NCBI GenBank assembly: GCA_016705365.1
Contig: JADIYI010000008.1
Coordinates: 930,001 to 994,000, forward strand
Reading direction: 5' to 3'
Length of the DNA: 64,000 bases
Source of the DNA: Gammaproteobacteria bacterium
Lineage (GTDB): Bacteria; Pseudomonadota; Gammaproteobacteria; Pseudomonadales; UBA5518
Position 1 is the first letter of the stretch. Each line of letters starts with the position of its first letter. Positions 45,277-53,012 of the stretch are shown here, one piece after another. The notes beneath the pieces are model-generated. The model was not told the origin of the DNA, made no database searches, and worked only from the letters and a program-made list of their open reading frames with translations. The translations under genes and the position numbers were made by a program.

Positions 45277-45453
45277 ATCCACATGAGCGAGCACACTTAA
45301 GACCCGCGCCTGGGGCGATTCATGCAGGCGGATATCGTTGTTCAGAGCCCCATCGATACACAGGACTACAACCGCTACAGCTACCTCAGCAACAATCCGC
45401 TCTATGAGACGGATCCGAGCGGGTATGTGCGCGCTGGAGTCGTGGCTGTGTAG
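45277..45453 (+). pseudogene. Rhs/YD-repeat core end remnant
   Basis: The translation from 45301, DPRLGRFMQADIVVQSPID, then NRYSYLSNNPLYETDPSGY, is the conserved end of the Rhs core, where the toxin tip normally begins. Before it, IHMSEHT is followed by a TAA in place of the expected tyrosine codon of TYDPRLGRF (45298-45300). The frame ends with TAG at 45451-45453. No start is present. The adjacent stretches 45115-45276 and 45454-45594 show nothing recognisable. Confidence 0.75.
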
Positions 45454-45594
45454 TCGGGGTGTCACGCGATCAGGGTGGGCATTCGGACGGCGTGCAGGAG
45501 TGGGAACACCGGGATGAGCACCCCCGGGCTGCCCTGAGGACTGCATTGGAGTCGGAGTGGCCAATGATCGAAGTTTAGATCGCTCCTGCCGGGC

Positions 45595-45953
45595 TTACTG
45601 TTGCTCGACCGTATGCCTCAGGGCCTGCAGTGGCGGCAGAATCTCGGGGACGTCAACTCGAATGATGCTCCAGAGAGTGTCGTCGTCGATGCCTAGATAA
45701 CCGTGAATGAGGCGATTGCGGGTCGCGATGATCATTCGCCAAGGGATTTCGGGATGCGCCGCCCGTATTTCGTCCGGTACATGGGTGGCGGCTTCACCGA
45801 TAAGCTCCAGGTTGCGCAGCGTCGCGTCATAGGCGAGGCCGCTCGCAACGAAACCGGACTGGTCCAGCCTTCGGTGTATGTCAGCACCCTGCCGGCGAAA
45901 TCCAGCATGTCGTCCAGATAAAAGCGCCATTCGCGCAGGGAGGTATCAGACAA
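45595..45953 (-). pseudogene. HepT-type HEPN toxin gene with frameshift
   Basis: The gene probably starts at TTG 45953, overlapping the end of the antitoxin gene. The first frame reads SDTSLREWRFYLDDMLDFAGRV up to YTEG. The second frame continues LDQSGFVASGLAYDATLRNLELIGEAATHVP and the active-site RNRLIHGYLG (RX4-6H). One missing base near 45868-45875 separates the two parts. HepT toxins are RNases or targets of AMP transfer by MntA. If the shift is real, the toxin is dead while the antitoxin remains. Confidence 0.75.
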
Positions 45954-46236
45954 TGAGCCGCTCCCGTTCGATGTAAGGACGTAGCTCCGGACGCAAAGCT
46001 TTCTCGGTAACCAGGTCGATTGGGCACCCGAGCAGGTCCTCAAGATAGAACTGCACGCCGAAGTAACGCCTGGAGGTTGCAGGACCATCAAAGGCGACCA
46101 GAACATCGACATCACTGTTGGTCGATGCTGCATCGCGGGCGGTCGATCCAAAAAGTGCCAGCCGAGTCACGCCGAATTGGGCCTGCAATTCCGGCTTGCT
46201 GCGGCGCAACAAATCGAGCGCTCGCTGTCTGTTCAT
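45946..46236 (-). CDS. MntA-type nucleotidyltransferase antitoxin
   Basis: A 96-residue minimal nucleotidyltransferase from ATG 46236 (the frame is open to 46323). It has the GSTARDAASTNSDVDVLV motif (GSx10DxD), with FGVTRLALFGS before it. MntA neutralises its HEPN partner by transferring AMP to it. The end overlaps the hepT start by 8 bp. Confidence 0.85.
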   Translation of the reverse strand: MNRQRALDLLRRSKPELQAQFGVTRLALFGSTARDAASTNSDVDVLVAFDGPATSRRYFGVQFYLEDLLGCPIDLVTEKALRPELRPYIERERLIV

Positions 46237-46376
46237 CGAAATACACCAAGGATCGACTTCACTTTTTCGGTTCCGCGCAAGTCCGAACCCGTCAGTTGCG
46301 GCATCTGCGTACAGAAATGTCATGCATCACAACACCTTCAATTCGGCGCAAGACGCTCTGTTAGGAGGAGTGCCAA

Positions 46377-46580
46377 GTGTACCCTACACTGGCCGGTCCG
46401 CAGCCAACAAAACGAGTGATTGCCTGGCGGTTGGCGGAAGCCATGAAATCCAAGAGCGTCACCCGGACTGAAATGGCGGCCCGCATGCACACCAGTCGCA
46501 TGGTGGTAAATCGGTTGCTGGATGCGAATGACACAAGTGCCGCACTAGGGATCCAGTTGCGGTTGGAACTGTGCAGCTGA
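46377..46580 (+). CDS. orphan HTH antitoxin (XRE/HigA-like), shortened
   Basis: A 67-residue protein from GTG 46377, preceded by an AGGAGG-type ribosome site. The helix-turn-helix KSVTRTEMAARMHTSRMVVNRLLD is clear. Compared with typical HigA-like antitoxins the middle (after DANDTS) is short before the LGIQLRLELCS end, which suggests an internal deletion. No toxin gene is recognisable next to it. Confidence 0.65.
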   Translation: MYPTLAGPQPTKRVIAWRLAEAMKSKSVTRTEMAARMHTSRMVVNRLLDANDTSAALGIQLRLELCS

Positions 46581-46587
46581 AATAGCG

Positions 46588-46974
46588 CTATCGAAGCGCG
46601 TTGACAGTGCGAACTCCGTACTCCGCCAATCTGGCATCTGCGGTGATTAGCTCCAGGCCCTCGGCCTGGGCCTGCGCGACCAGCATCCGATCGAACGGAT
46701 CGCGATGTAGCTGCGCCAGAGAACCGGCACGCTCTCCATGAAAGAGCGTGATGGCCAACGGACTGAAGCCCTCGTCCTCGATGATCGCTCCGAGATCCGC
46801 AGGCGCCTCCAGCTTTCCGAGTGATTTCTTGATCGATATCTCCCAACTGCTCACGGCGCTCACGAATGCGTCATTGCGCTCGTCCGCTATTATCGTTCGC
46901 GCATCTGGACCGAGGCGCGGATCGTCCCCGAGCCACCAGAGTAGCGTATGCGTATCGAGAAGCACACGCCTCAT
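46588..46974 (-). CDS. PIN-domain toxin (VapC type)
   Basis: A 128-residue PIN protein from ATG 46974 (ATGA overlap with the antitoxin stop). Active-site acids are in VLLDTHTLLWWL, SSWEISIKKSLGKL, and DPFDRMLVAQA plus ITADARL. This is the PIN subgroup that pairs with Phd-like antitoxins. It is complete. Confidence 0.88.
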   Translation of the reverse strand: MRRVLLDTHTLLWWLGDDPRLGPDARTIIADERNDAFVSAVSSWEISIKKSLGKLEAPADLGAIIEDEGFSPLAITLFHGERAGSLAQLHRDPFDRMLVAQAQAEGLELITADARLAEYGVRTVNALR

Positions 46975-47213
46975 GATTGGCCCTCGAAGGCCTCGATTAC
47001 ATCGGCAGGTGTGTCATCGAAGTCATCGGCCAGGCGAATGCGCCCAGCCAGGCGACCGGCGCGGCGCGGCTTGCGCTGCTCGCGGTGTGGCAACAGGTCG
47101 AGATATGGCTTGCCCGCCTTTGCAATGATCACGATCTCACCGCGCTGAGCCAGCTCGGCGAGTTCCGAAAGTCGGCTTTTGGCCTCATGCATGTTTACCT
47201 GGGTGATTCCCAT
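46971..47213 (-). CDS. Phd/YefM-family antitoxin
   Basis: An 80-residue antitoxin from ATG 47213. The N-terminal part MGITQVNMHEAKSRLSELAE and the IVIIAKAGKPYLDLLPH strand are Phd-like. The C-terminal region is basic then acidic (RIRLADDFDDTP), typical of the toxin-wrapping tail. A repeat in its promoter region at 47246-47263 is a candidate operator. Confidence 0.88.
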   Translation of the reverse strand: MGITQVNMHEAKSRLSELAELAQRGEIVIIAKAGKPYLDLLPHREQRKPRRAGRLAGRIRLADDFDDTPADVIEAFEGQS

Positions 47214-47245
47214 GTGCGGAAACCTCAGTGGAGGGCAATATAGGT

Positions 47246-47263
47246 TAGCTAATCCTAGCTAAT
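47246..47263 (-). promoter_or_regulatory. candidate operator repeats for the phd-vapC pair
   Basis: TAGCTAAT occurs twice, at 47246-47253 and 47256-47263, with starts 10 bp apart (one helical turn). Each copy contains the near-palindrome TAGCTA. They lie 33 bp before the antitoxin start. Confidence 0.45.
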
Positions 47264-47599
47264 GTGTTGCATGTGAGCAACCGTAAAAGCCCGCGCCGCA
47301 CACTCTTTTGCAGCGGATGGGTTCCACACGCCGCGAAATGTTCGCGCTGCCTTCGGTGACAGCTACTTTTCGTGCCAGCAGGTATGGGCAGGTGCAGCGC
47401 CGAGCCTTGTAGCTCCTCGCCGACCGCGTGGCAGCGATGTCATCCATGCGGATGGCGCGAAGACCACACCAGCTTGTCAGCATGGCGAGCCACCAACATT
47501 GCTGCAATCCGGCAGGACTGGCTGATTGCGGATTGCTCCTTTGCACCACGGAGGGCGCGGGCGCTGCAGGTAACTTAAAGCGATTGCCTAACAGTATTG
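47264..47599. other. intergenic stretch with a short hairpin
   Basis: No gene is recognisable. The hairpin CATCC-ATGC-GGATG lies at 47441-47454. It is one of three such hairpins in the island, all in stretches without a recognised gene. Long open frames across this area look accidental. Confidence 0.4.
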
Positions 47600-47622
47600 A
47601 TATCGGTATTCTTTGCCGATAT
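47600..47622 (+). promoter_or_regulatory. inverted repeat before an antitoxin gene
   Basis: ATATCGG (47600-47606) and CCGATAT (47616-47622) form an inverted repeat 21 bp before the antitoxin start at 47644. This is a probable autoregulatory operator. Confidence 0.5.
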
Positions 47623-47643
47623 TCAGTACTTTTCGGATGCACC

Positions 47644-47913
47644 ATGAACAACACGCTCACTGCTGCTGAAATCAAGCGCCGCGGCATGGCGGCCATCGAG
47701 GAGGGCCTACGCAAAGGGCCCGTGCATATCGTCAAGCGCAACAAGCCCGCCGCCGTGGTGCTTTCTGAGGACGAATACCAGCGTCTCACTCAGGGCAAGG
47801 CGCCAAGCGGTGGCGGGATGACCGCAATTCAATGGCTGCTCGCACAGCCTTCGAGCGGCAAGCGAAGCAAGGCACGAATAGACGCAGACTTGGCCAGCGA
47901 GCGCTCCTGGTGA
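47644..47913 (+). CDS. Phd/YefM-like antitoxin
   Basis: An 89-residue protein from ATG 47644. It shows the Phd-like pattern: TLTAAEIKRRGMAAIEEGL, then VHIVKRNKPAAVVLSEDEYQ, followed by a tail with MTAIQWLLAQ and SKARIDADLASERSW. The stop overlaps the toxin start (GTGA at 47910-47913). Confidence 0.8.
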   Translation: MNNTLTAAEIKRRGMAAIEEGLRKGPVHIVKRNKPAAVVLSEDEYQRLTQGKAPSGGGMTAIQWLLAQPSSGKRSKARIDADLASERSW

Positions 47914-48320
47914 TTGCCTGCTTCGACGCGAGCGCGCTGATCTACTTGATCGAGGGCAAGCAACCGTTCGCGGGCAAAGTGCGACGAGAATTGAGCACCA
48001 TAACGAAAAAGCACCCTGAGCTCGTCTCCGCGCTAAGCCGCATGACGTGGCTGGAGTGTCGGGTCGGACCGATGAAAGCCAATGATCTGACCACGCTTGC
48101 CGCGTACGATGCGTTCTTCGGCCGGCCAGACCTGCTCTGGGTGGAACTGACCAGGGATGTTGTCGAATTAGCTGCCGCTATTCGCGTCAAGCATGGACTG
48201 CGAACACCCGACGCCCTGCAAGCCGCGAGTTGTTTGCAACTTGGCTCGGATCACATATTCCTGACGGGCGACAAAGCCTTCCGCAGGGTCCACGGTCTGA
48301 ACGTGCAAGTCGTGGGTTGA
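47910..48320 (+). CDS. PIN-domain toxin
   Basis: A 136-residue PIN-domain toxin from GTG 47910. Acidic active-site residues are in CFDASALIYLIEG, MTWLECRVGPM, RTPDALQAASC and TGDKAFRRV. It belongs to a VapC group different from the two other PIN toxins in the island. Confidence 0.85.
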   Translation: MIACFDASALIYLIEGKQPFAGKVRRELSTITKKHPELVSALSRMTWLECRVGPMKANDLTTLAAYDAFFGRPDLLWVELTRDVVELAAAIRVKHGLRTPDALQAASCLQLGSDHIFLTGDKAFRRVHGLNVQVVG

Positions 48321-48400
48321 CTGAGCTTAGCTCCTGATTCTGCTTGCGTCGTACGGGCGGCGCGCTGATTCACGCCGCTGCCCCGAGGTACTTGTTACGC

Positions 48401-48414
48401 CATCCATGTGGATG
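48401..48414. repeat. short hairpin CATCC-ATGT-GGATG
   Basis: A perfect 5-bp stem with a 4-base loop, 80 bp after the PIN toxin gene. The same motif occurs at 53163-53176 and, with one base changed in the loop, at 47441-47454. The surrounding 48321-48452 holds no gene. Confidence 0.45.
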
Positions 48415-48452
48415 CATGAGGTTGGGCCAAAGTGCCCTCGCCCGGAATCCGC

Positions 48453-48956
48453 TCATAGCATCGCCTTCAGATCCTTGATCATCAGGAACAGGTGATACGG
48501 ATCCGTCGGACTGGGCTCGAATTCCCAGGACAGGTACCACTGGCGCGCGGCATCGTCCTTGGCGTGAACGAGCAGACAACGGATTCCCGCGATATCCGCA
48601 GCCTGAACAGTGCGCAATAACGCGTCACGGAGCAGCGCCTGTCCCAAACGCTTGCGCTGATGGTCCTGGTCCACGGCAAGGCGGGCGAGAATCATTACCG
48701 GCACGGGGTGGCGAGCCAGCCCTTTGCTTGCCCTCGTTGGCGCGGCCTGCGGTTCAACACTGCCGACCGTCAGACTATAGAAGCCGGCAGCAACGCGGTC
48801 GCCCTGGCAGCAGACGTACGTTTGGGCGCTATTCGCTCTCTGGTTCACCAGCGCCAAGCGCTGCAGGAATTGATTGAGCGCGGGCTCTGCGCAATCGAAC
48901 CCATCAACCTGGTCCTCGGCACCGAGCTTGTGAATTGCGGAATAGCCCGACGTCAA
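48453..48956 (-). CDS. GNAT acetyltransferase toxin (TacT-like)
   Basis: A 167-residue GNAT protein. TTG 48956 overlaps the antitoxin stop in TTGA and gives the N-terminus LTSGYSAIHKLGAEDQVDGF, as in TacT/AtaT toxins. The acetyl-CoA loop is in LARLAVDQDHQRKRLGQALL, and the C-terminal DPYHLFLMIKDL is typical. These toxins acetylate aminoacyl-tRNA and stop translation. Confidence 0.88.
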   Translation of the reverse strand: MTSGYSAIHKLGAEDQVDGFDCAEPALNQFLQRLALVNQRANSAQTYVCCQGDRVAAGFYSLTVGSVEPQAAPTRASKGLARHPVPVMILARLAVDQDHQRKRLGQALLRDALLRTVQAADIAGIRCLLVHAKDDAARQWYLSWEFEPSPTDPYHLFLMIKDLKAML

Positions 48957-49231
48957 CCCGACACCCCGGGGTCGCTGAGGAGCTTCTTGAGCCGGGGCTT
49001 GTTCTGCACGGGTCGGTCCAGCGCCGCCTGAAAGGCGCGCCACTGCGCCTCCCCCAAAGTGAATTGTCGGCGGTCCGCAAGTGCCTGCGACGCTGCGACC
49101 ACAGCGGCGTCCAGCAGGAACTCGCTGACACTCTTGTGCGCTGCGCGCGCTGCTTCCTGCAGCAGTTGCTTCACCGCGGCGCTTGCGCGCACATCGATGC
49201 GCTCGGACTTTGAAACCTTCAGGGAGCTCAC
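48953..49231 (-). CDS. DUF1778 antitoxin (TacA-like)
   Basis: A 92-residue ribbon-helix-helix antitoxin from GTG 49231 with AGGTGAT just upstream. The N-terminal RHH reads SERIDVRASAAVKQLLQEAA followed by AHKSVSEFLLDAAVVAAS. The C-terminal FTLGEAQWRAFQAALDRP binds the acetyltransferase. Forms a complete pair with the downstream toxin. Confidence 0.9.
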   Translation of the reverse strand: MSSLKVSKSERIDVRASAAVKQLLQEAARAAHKSVSEFLLDAAVVAASQALADRRQFTLGEAQWRAFQAALDRPVQNKPRLKKLLSDPGVSG

Positions 49232-49272
49232 TTATCACCTCGTCGAACACGGAATGCCCACATCTTATCGCC

Positions 49273-49290
49273 CGGACAATGTACGGACAA
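49273..49290 (-). promoter_or_regulatory. candidate operator repeats of the tacAT pair
   Basis: CGGACAA occurs twice (49273-49279 and 49284-49290; 11 bp between starts), around 42 bp upstream of the antitoxin start. RHH antitoxins typically bind such repeats. Confidence 0.45.
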
Positions 49291-49306
49291 CAATTTATTG
49301 AAGCGG

Positions 49307-49789
49307 TCAGACAACACCTCTGGCTCCCGCGGCGGGTGGCGCCGACGCATCTGCCTCCCGCGCCAGCGGATGCGTCCGGGCATAGACCGCGCGCAGTTCC
49401 CGCTGCGAGACATGCGTGTAGAACTGTGTCGTGCTGATATCCGCATGTCCCAGAAATTCCTGGATGTAGCGGATATCGGCCCCGTGATCGAGCATGTGCG
49501 TTGCCGCCGAATGGCGGAAAACCGAGCAGGCACCGGAAACCAGCGCACCGCTGCGTCGAATGTATTGCCCGATCTTGCGACTCAGCGTGCTGCGGGAGAT
49601 GCGTGTGCCGTAATTTGACAGGAACAGCGCCTGGCCGCTCTCGTCGCATTCAAGGGCAGGACGCACCTCTCGAAGATAGTGATGCACCCACTGGCAGGCA
49701 CGTGCATGCATCGGGACCCGCCGGTCGTGCCCACCCTTGCTCCGACGGACCACGACGGTACCGACCTCAAGGTCCACGTCGGGGAGATC
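49307..49789 (-). pseudogene. tyrosine recombinase copy 1, C-terminal fragment
   Basis: The C-terminal catalytic part of a XerC-like recombinase: VFRHSAATHMLDHGADIRYIQ, then FLGHADISTTQFYTHVSQ with the active-site tyrosine. It is cut at 49789, where homology to copy 2 (52511) stops and the Rhs tip sequence begins. The segment 49361-49789 aligns base by base with 52083-52511. The end has an extra alanine/proline-rich tail compared with copy 2. Confidence 0.8.
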
Positions 49790-50617
49790 GGCGGTGCGCT
49801 ACTCGCATGGCACCCGCTGGGCTACGGCATCTGGCAGAGCGCGGTGTACGGTGCCATCGCGGGAGGATCGAGCGCGGCGGTCAACGGCGGGAACGTCCTG
49901 CAGGGGGCGGCGATCGGCGCCTTCAGCGCGGCGGCGTTCGCGGGGCTGGATGGCGCCGGGTTCGGCTGGGGAGCCGCAGGGGATGTCGGGCAACATACGC
50001 TCAACATTGCCGCCAGTGGCGTTTTGGGGGGAACGATAACCGTGTTGCAGGGAGGGAAGTTCGCAAATGGGGCTATGACGGGGGCGTTTATGGCGGCGGC
50101 TGCGGAGATCGGCAGCAGCAGCGGAGACTACTCCGAAGGCGACGGCCTCACCTACCAGGATTCGGACATTAACGATCCGACCGGATATTACGATTCTGAA
50201 GGGAACCCGTTACTTGCGATGAACTTACCGTCCGCACCCCAAGGGCTTGTTGATGGAGTAACGGGGTTTGGCGACGGCGTTTATAGAAGTATCACTTTTG
50301 GATTCGGAGATCTCCATGCGGTTCGTGGCGCGTTGAGTATTGACGAAGGGGTCAATTACGAATCTGGGCTGTATAGCGCTGGTCACGTTGCTGGGACCGT
50401 CGAAGGTGGAGTCGCCATGGGAGGTGCAGTGGCGGCAAGAGCCGGATTCAGTACATGGGTAAGGCGTTACCCTAACGCTGGCGGTGCAGGAGTTGGCGTG
50501 GACCGGTATGGCAAGAACCTGATTAGAGCTGACTGGCACAAATTCAAGTTGGACGGGGAGATGGTAAATCGCCCGCACATTGATGTTCCGGGAACGGTTA
50601 AGCACTGGCCATGGTAG
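49790..50617 (+). pseudogene. Rhs C-terminal toxin tip, 5'-truncated
   Basis: The coding sense begins exactly at the recombinase junction. The first part is the Ala/Gly-rich stretch usually found after the Rhs core (AVYGAIAGGSSAAVNGGN, GAAIGAFSAAAFAGLDG). A hypervariable lower-GC region follows. The last 60 residues look like a polymorphic toxin domain with GKNLIRADWHKFKL, MVNRPHIDVPG and a KHWPW end, reminiscent of the domain called polymorphic toxin type 24 (not certain). No start codon or export part is left. The stop overlaps the start of a candidate immunity gene. Confidence 0.65.
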
Positions 50618-51006
50618 TGATGATGAATGCATACAACGAATGGAAATCGATAGTTGCGAAGATCTGCCGTAGGGCACTTGATGGGTCGATGACAATCGAG
50701 GAATTCTACGAGCAGTGGCCAAATGGGCAGGAGGATTCCGAATTTGCCAGGCTGGTTTATGGAGACATTGAAGATGGGGTCCAGCACTTTCCGGCAAAAC
50801 AAATATCGGGTAAGCCGGACTATGAGCTTTGGAGGTCGTCAGATATTTATCGAAGACTTGTTATAGCAAATGAGGTTCTGAAATTGGATCTTGATGAACC
50901 AGGATTACTCGAAATTCGCAGCCTTCTTTTGAATGACAACAGCGTACCGATAAAGGACATGTCGACAAAAGCGGCACGGCTCGGTGCAAAAGGAGTCGGC
51001 GTTTGA
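50611..51006 (+). CDS. candidate immunity protein for the Rhs tip toxin
   Basis: Up to 131 residues from ATG 50611; the ATGs at 50620 and 50623 are alternatives. The start overlaps the toxin stop. The protein is acidic and helical, with AYNEWKSIVAKICRR, MTIEEFYEQWPNG and EVLKLDLDEPGLLEIRSLLL. No database family is recalled. Position directly behind a toxin tip and a lower GC content like that of the tip support an immunity role. Confidence 0.55.
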   Translation: MVVMMNAYNEWKSIVAKICRRALDGSMTIEEFYEQWPNGQEDSEFARLVYGDIEDGVQHFPAKQISGKPDYELWRSSDIYRRLVIANEVLKLDLDEPGLLEIRSLLLNDNSVPIKDMSTKAARLGAKGVGV

Positions 51007-51124
51007 CGTTACATTTGCCATTCTCTTCTTAGCCGCAATTTCCCCATCCACCGCGCGGCACTACCGGGCGGTTCCGTTTACGCTTTCCGCAAATGTCGCC
51101 GGCTGGTTGATCGGTCTTCGTTGC

Positions 51125-51430
51125 TCAGTGCGGCCAGGGCTGAAGCGCGGGATTCGTGAGATCGCGACTGCCGCTCATCACGGCGAGGACCAGGACATGA
51201 TCCGCTTCGACGGAATACATCACGCGATAGCCCTGGACGATCAACTCGCGGGTCTGCCGGGTATCGTCTTCCGGCACATGCCGCCCGCTTTCCGGAAACT
51301 CCCCCAGCCGCCGCGTGGCGCGCAGGATGCGCTCGGCGAAGGCGTGGGCGTAATGGACGGAATCGCGACTGATGTAGCGATGGAGGTCGTCGAGATCGTC
51401 GCGTGCCGGATCGGACCACTCAACGCGCAT
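51125..51430 (-). CDS. ParE/RelE-type toxin
   Basis: A 101-residue RelE/ParE-fold protein: VEWSDPARDDLDDLHRYIS, FAERILRATRRLGEFPESGR, then QTRELIVQGYRVMYSVEADHV and VLAVMSGSRDL. It overlaps the antitoxin gene by 11 bp, with the antitoxin first. Target is either gyrase (ParE) or ribosome-bound mRNA (RelE); the sequence fits ParE better. Confidence 0.85.
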   Translation of the reverse strand: MRVEWSDPARDDLDDLHRYISRDSVHYAHAFAERILRATRRLGEFPESGRHVPEDDTRQTRELIVQGYRVMYSVEADHVLVLAVMSGSRDLTNPALQPWPH

Positions 51431-51605
51431 GAGGCAGGAAACGCCGTTCCATTTCTTCTTGTGAGGTTACCCGGCCTTCCTTGGCCGCTTGCCGCGCGCG
51501 TTCGAGTTTCTGACGGACGTACAGCGCATACATCGCGTCATCGAGCGTGGCCTGTTCCGGCAGGTGATCGGCGATGTTATGCACGATTTGCTTGACGCTT
51601 TGCAT
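51420..51605 (-). CDS. antitoxin of the ParE-like pair
   Basis: A 61-residue protein from ATG 51605 (the frame is open to 51710). It reads MQSVKQIVHNIADHLPEQAT, DDAMYALYVRQKLERARQ and ends EEMERRFLPHAR. It resembles the antitoxin at 53381 in its SVKQ start and MY-LYV motif, so the two pairs are related. Confidence 0.75.
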   Translation of the reverse strand: MQSVKQIVHNIADHLPEQATLDDAMYALYVRQKLERARQAAKEGRVTSQEEMERRFLPHAR

Positions 51606-51627
51606 GGGCTTCTCCTCACGAGGCCTG

Positions 51628-51750
51628 TTACAACACGGTATCCAGCATCTCCATGACGAAGCGCTGCTTGGGCTTCGGCACTTGCGCGATGCGCTGCCCC
51701 AGCGGCTCATGGAACGCCTTGTCGTCGGCTGCCACGATCGTGATCCACTG
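51628..51750 (-). pseudogene. unidentified C-terminal gene remnant
   Basis: A meaningful-looking stretch, WITIVAADDKAFHEPLGQR followed by PKPKQRFVMEMLDTVL, ends at TAG/TAA near 51628. Its beginning is lost or merged with the gene upstream. The family is not recognised. It may be the end of another antitoxin. Confidence 0.35.
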
Positions 51751-51970
51751 CGTTAAAGAGTGGCATGAGATTACTCGCGGCTGGTGAAAGTTCGATTGAC
51801 AAAATTTTACTATCGGGTCCGCCGTCCTCGAAATGACAGCGTACGGCATCCCTTACGCGGTCGTGGAGTTCATCCTCTGGCTCCGCTTGCGTGTGGATGG
51901 ATTCTCCAACCGCGTGGGCACTGAAGCCGCCTTCCGGCGCATTCTCCACTACAAAAGCAATTTCGCTCAT
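51707..51970 (-). CDS. HicB-like orphan antitoxin-like protein, altered C-terminus
   Basis: An 87-residue frame from ATG 51970. The start MSEIAFVVENAPEGGFSAHA and the VRDAVRCHFEDG motif match small HicB-fold proteins that are often found in TA loci. After about residue 60 the sequence differs from such proteins and runs into the neighbouring remnant. No HicA-like toxin is visible. The remaining 51971-52070 holds no gene. Confidence 0.5.
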   Translation of the reverse strand: MSEIAFVVENAPEGGFSAHAVGESIHTQAEPEDELHDRVRDAVRCHFEDGGPDSKILSIELSPAASNLMPLFNAVDHDRGSRRQGVP

Positions 51971-52070
51971 TGCCGTTTCCTCTGCCCCCATAGTGCCAGC
52001 AGTACACCCTGTGTAGCTAGCCCTGGGTTCACGACTGGGTTCACGACCAGGACTCTGGGTCGACGACCCC

Positions 52071-53012
52071 CTACTGCCCGCGCGCCAGCGGATGCGCCCG
52101 GGCATAGACCGCGCGCAACTCGCGCTGCGAGACATGCGTATAGATCTGCGTCGTGCTGATATCCGCGTGTCCGAGAAATTCCTGGATGTAGCGGATATCG
52201 GCCCCGTGATCGAGCATGTGGGTTGCTGCCGAGTGGCGGAACACCGAGCAGGCGCCAGAGACCAAACTGCCGCTGCGCCGAATGTATTGCCCAATTTTGC
52301 GGGTCAGTGTGCTTCGGGAGATGCGTGTGCCGTAATTTGACAGAAACAGCGCCTGGGCGCTCTCGTCGCATTCAAGGGCAGGACGCACCTCTCGAAGATA
52401 GTGATGCACCCACTGGCAGGCACGTGCATGCATCGGGACCCGCCGGTCGTGCCCACCCTTGCCCCGACGGACCACGACGGTACCGACCTCAAGGTCCACG
52501 TCGGGGAGATCGAGCCGTGTGAGCTCAACACGGCGTATCCCGGTGGCGTAGAGCACCTCGACGAGCGCGCGATCCCGGATGCCCCTGATACCCCGGCGCT
52601 GCGACTGGGTACAAATGACTTCGATCTCACGCACACTGAGGATGCCGCGCGGCAGTCGCCGGGGTAGCCGGGGCAGAACGAAATCTGCCGTCGGGTCGGT
52701 CCGGATCAGCCGGCGGCGATACAGCGCCTGGCAGAGCAACAGCACGGCCGTCAGACGGTTGCGGATCGTTCCCGGGGCAAGCGACGCATCGAGCGCACTG
52801 CGGTGGGTGACCAGTGAACGGCGGTAGGCTTCCAGCACCGAGGCGCGGAGCTGGTGGGCGTGAGTGAAGCCCGCGATCGCGCACCATCGCACGAACCCAT
52901 CGAGAATCCAGCGTTTGTTCGCAATGGTCAAGCTGCTCTGCCCGCGGGAGAGGCAGTCATCGAGATACAGTACTGCAGCGTCGGCAAGCGGACAGGATCG
53001 GTGTATGTGCAT
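52071..53012 (-). CDS. tyrosine recombinase copy 2, intact (XerC-like)
   Basis: A 313-residue recombinase from ATG 53012 with GGAGGTGA upstream, a strong ribosome site. The N-terminal SAM-like domain contains YLDDCLSRGQSSLTIANKRW. Catalytic residues are Arg in ATGIRRVELTRL, Lys in VRRGKGGHDRR, Arg in SVFRHSAATHML, His in FLGHADIS and Tyr in TTQIYTHV. The first position of the HxxR box is Ser (S-V-F-R) rather than His. It is the only full-length copy and could act on the other two as well as mobilise the region. Confidence 0.88.
   Translation of the reverse strand: MHIHRSCPLADAAVLYLDDCLSRGQSSLTIANKRWILDGFVRWCAIAGFTHAHQLRASVLEAYRRSLVTHRSALDASLAPGTIRNRLTAVLLLCQALYRRRLIRTDPTADFVLPRLPRRLPRGILSVREIEVICTQSQRRGIRGIRDRALVEVLYATGIRRVELTRLDLPDVDLEVGTVVVRRGKGGHDRRVPMHARACQWVHHYLREVRPALECDESAQALFLSNYGTRISRSTLTRKIGQYIRRSGSLVSGACSVFRHSAATHMLDHGADIRYIQEFLGHADISTTQIYTHVSQRELRAVYARAHPLARGQ

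Noticed and set aside
45106..45564. 152-codon minus-strand frame between vapC and hepT
   Set aside because: It is antisense to the Rhs core remnant and has no family resemblance.
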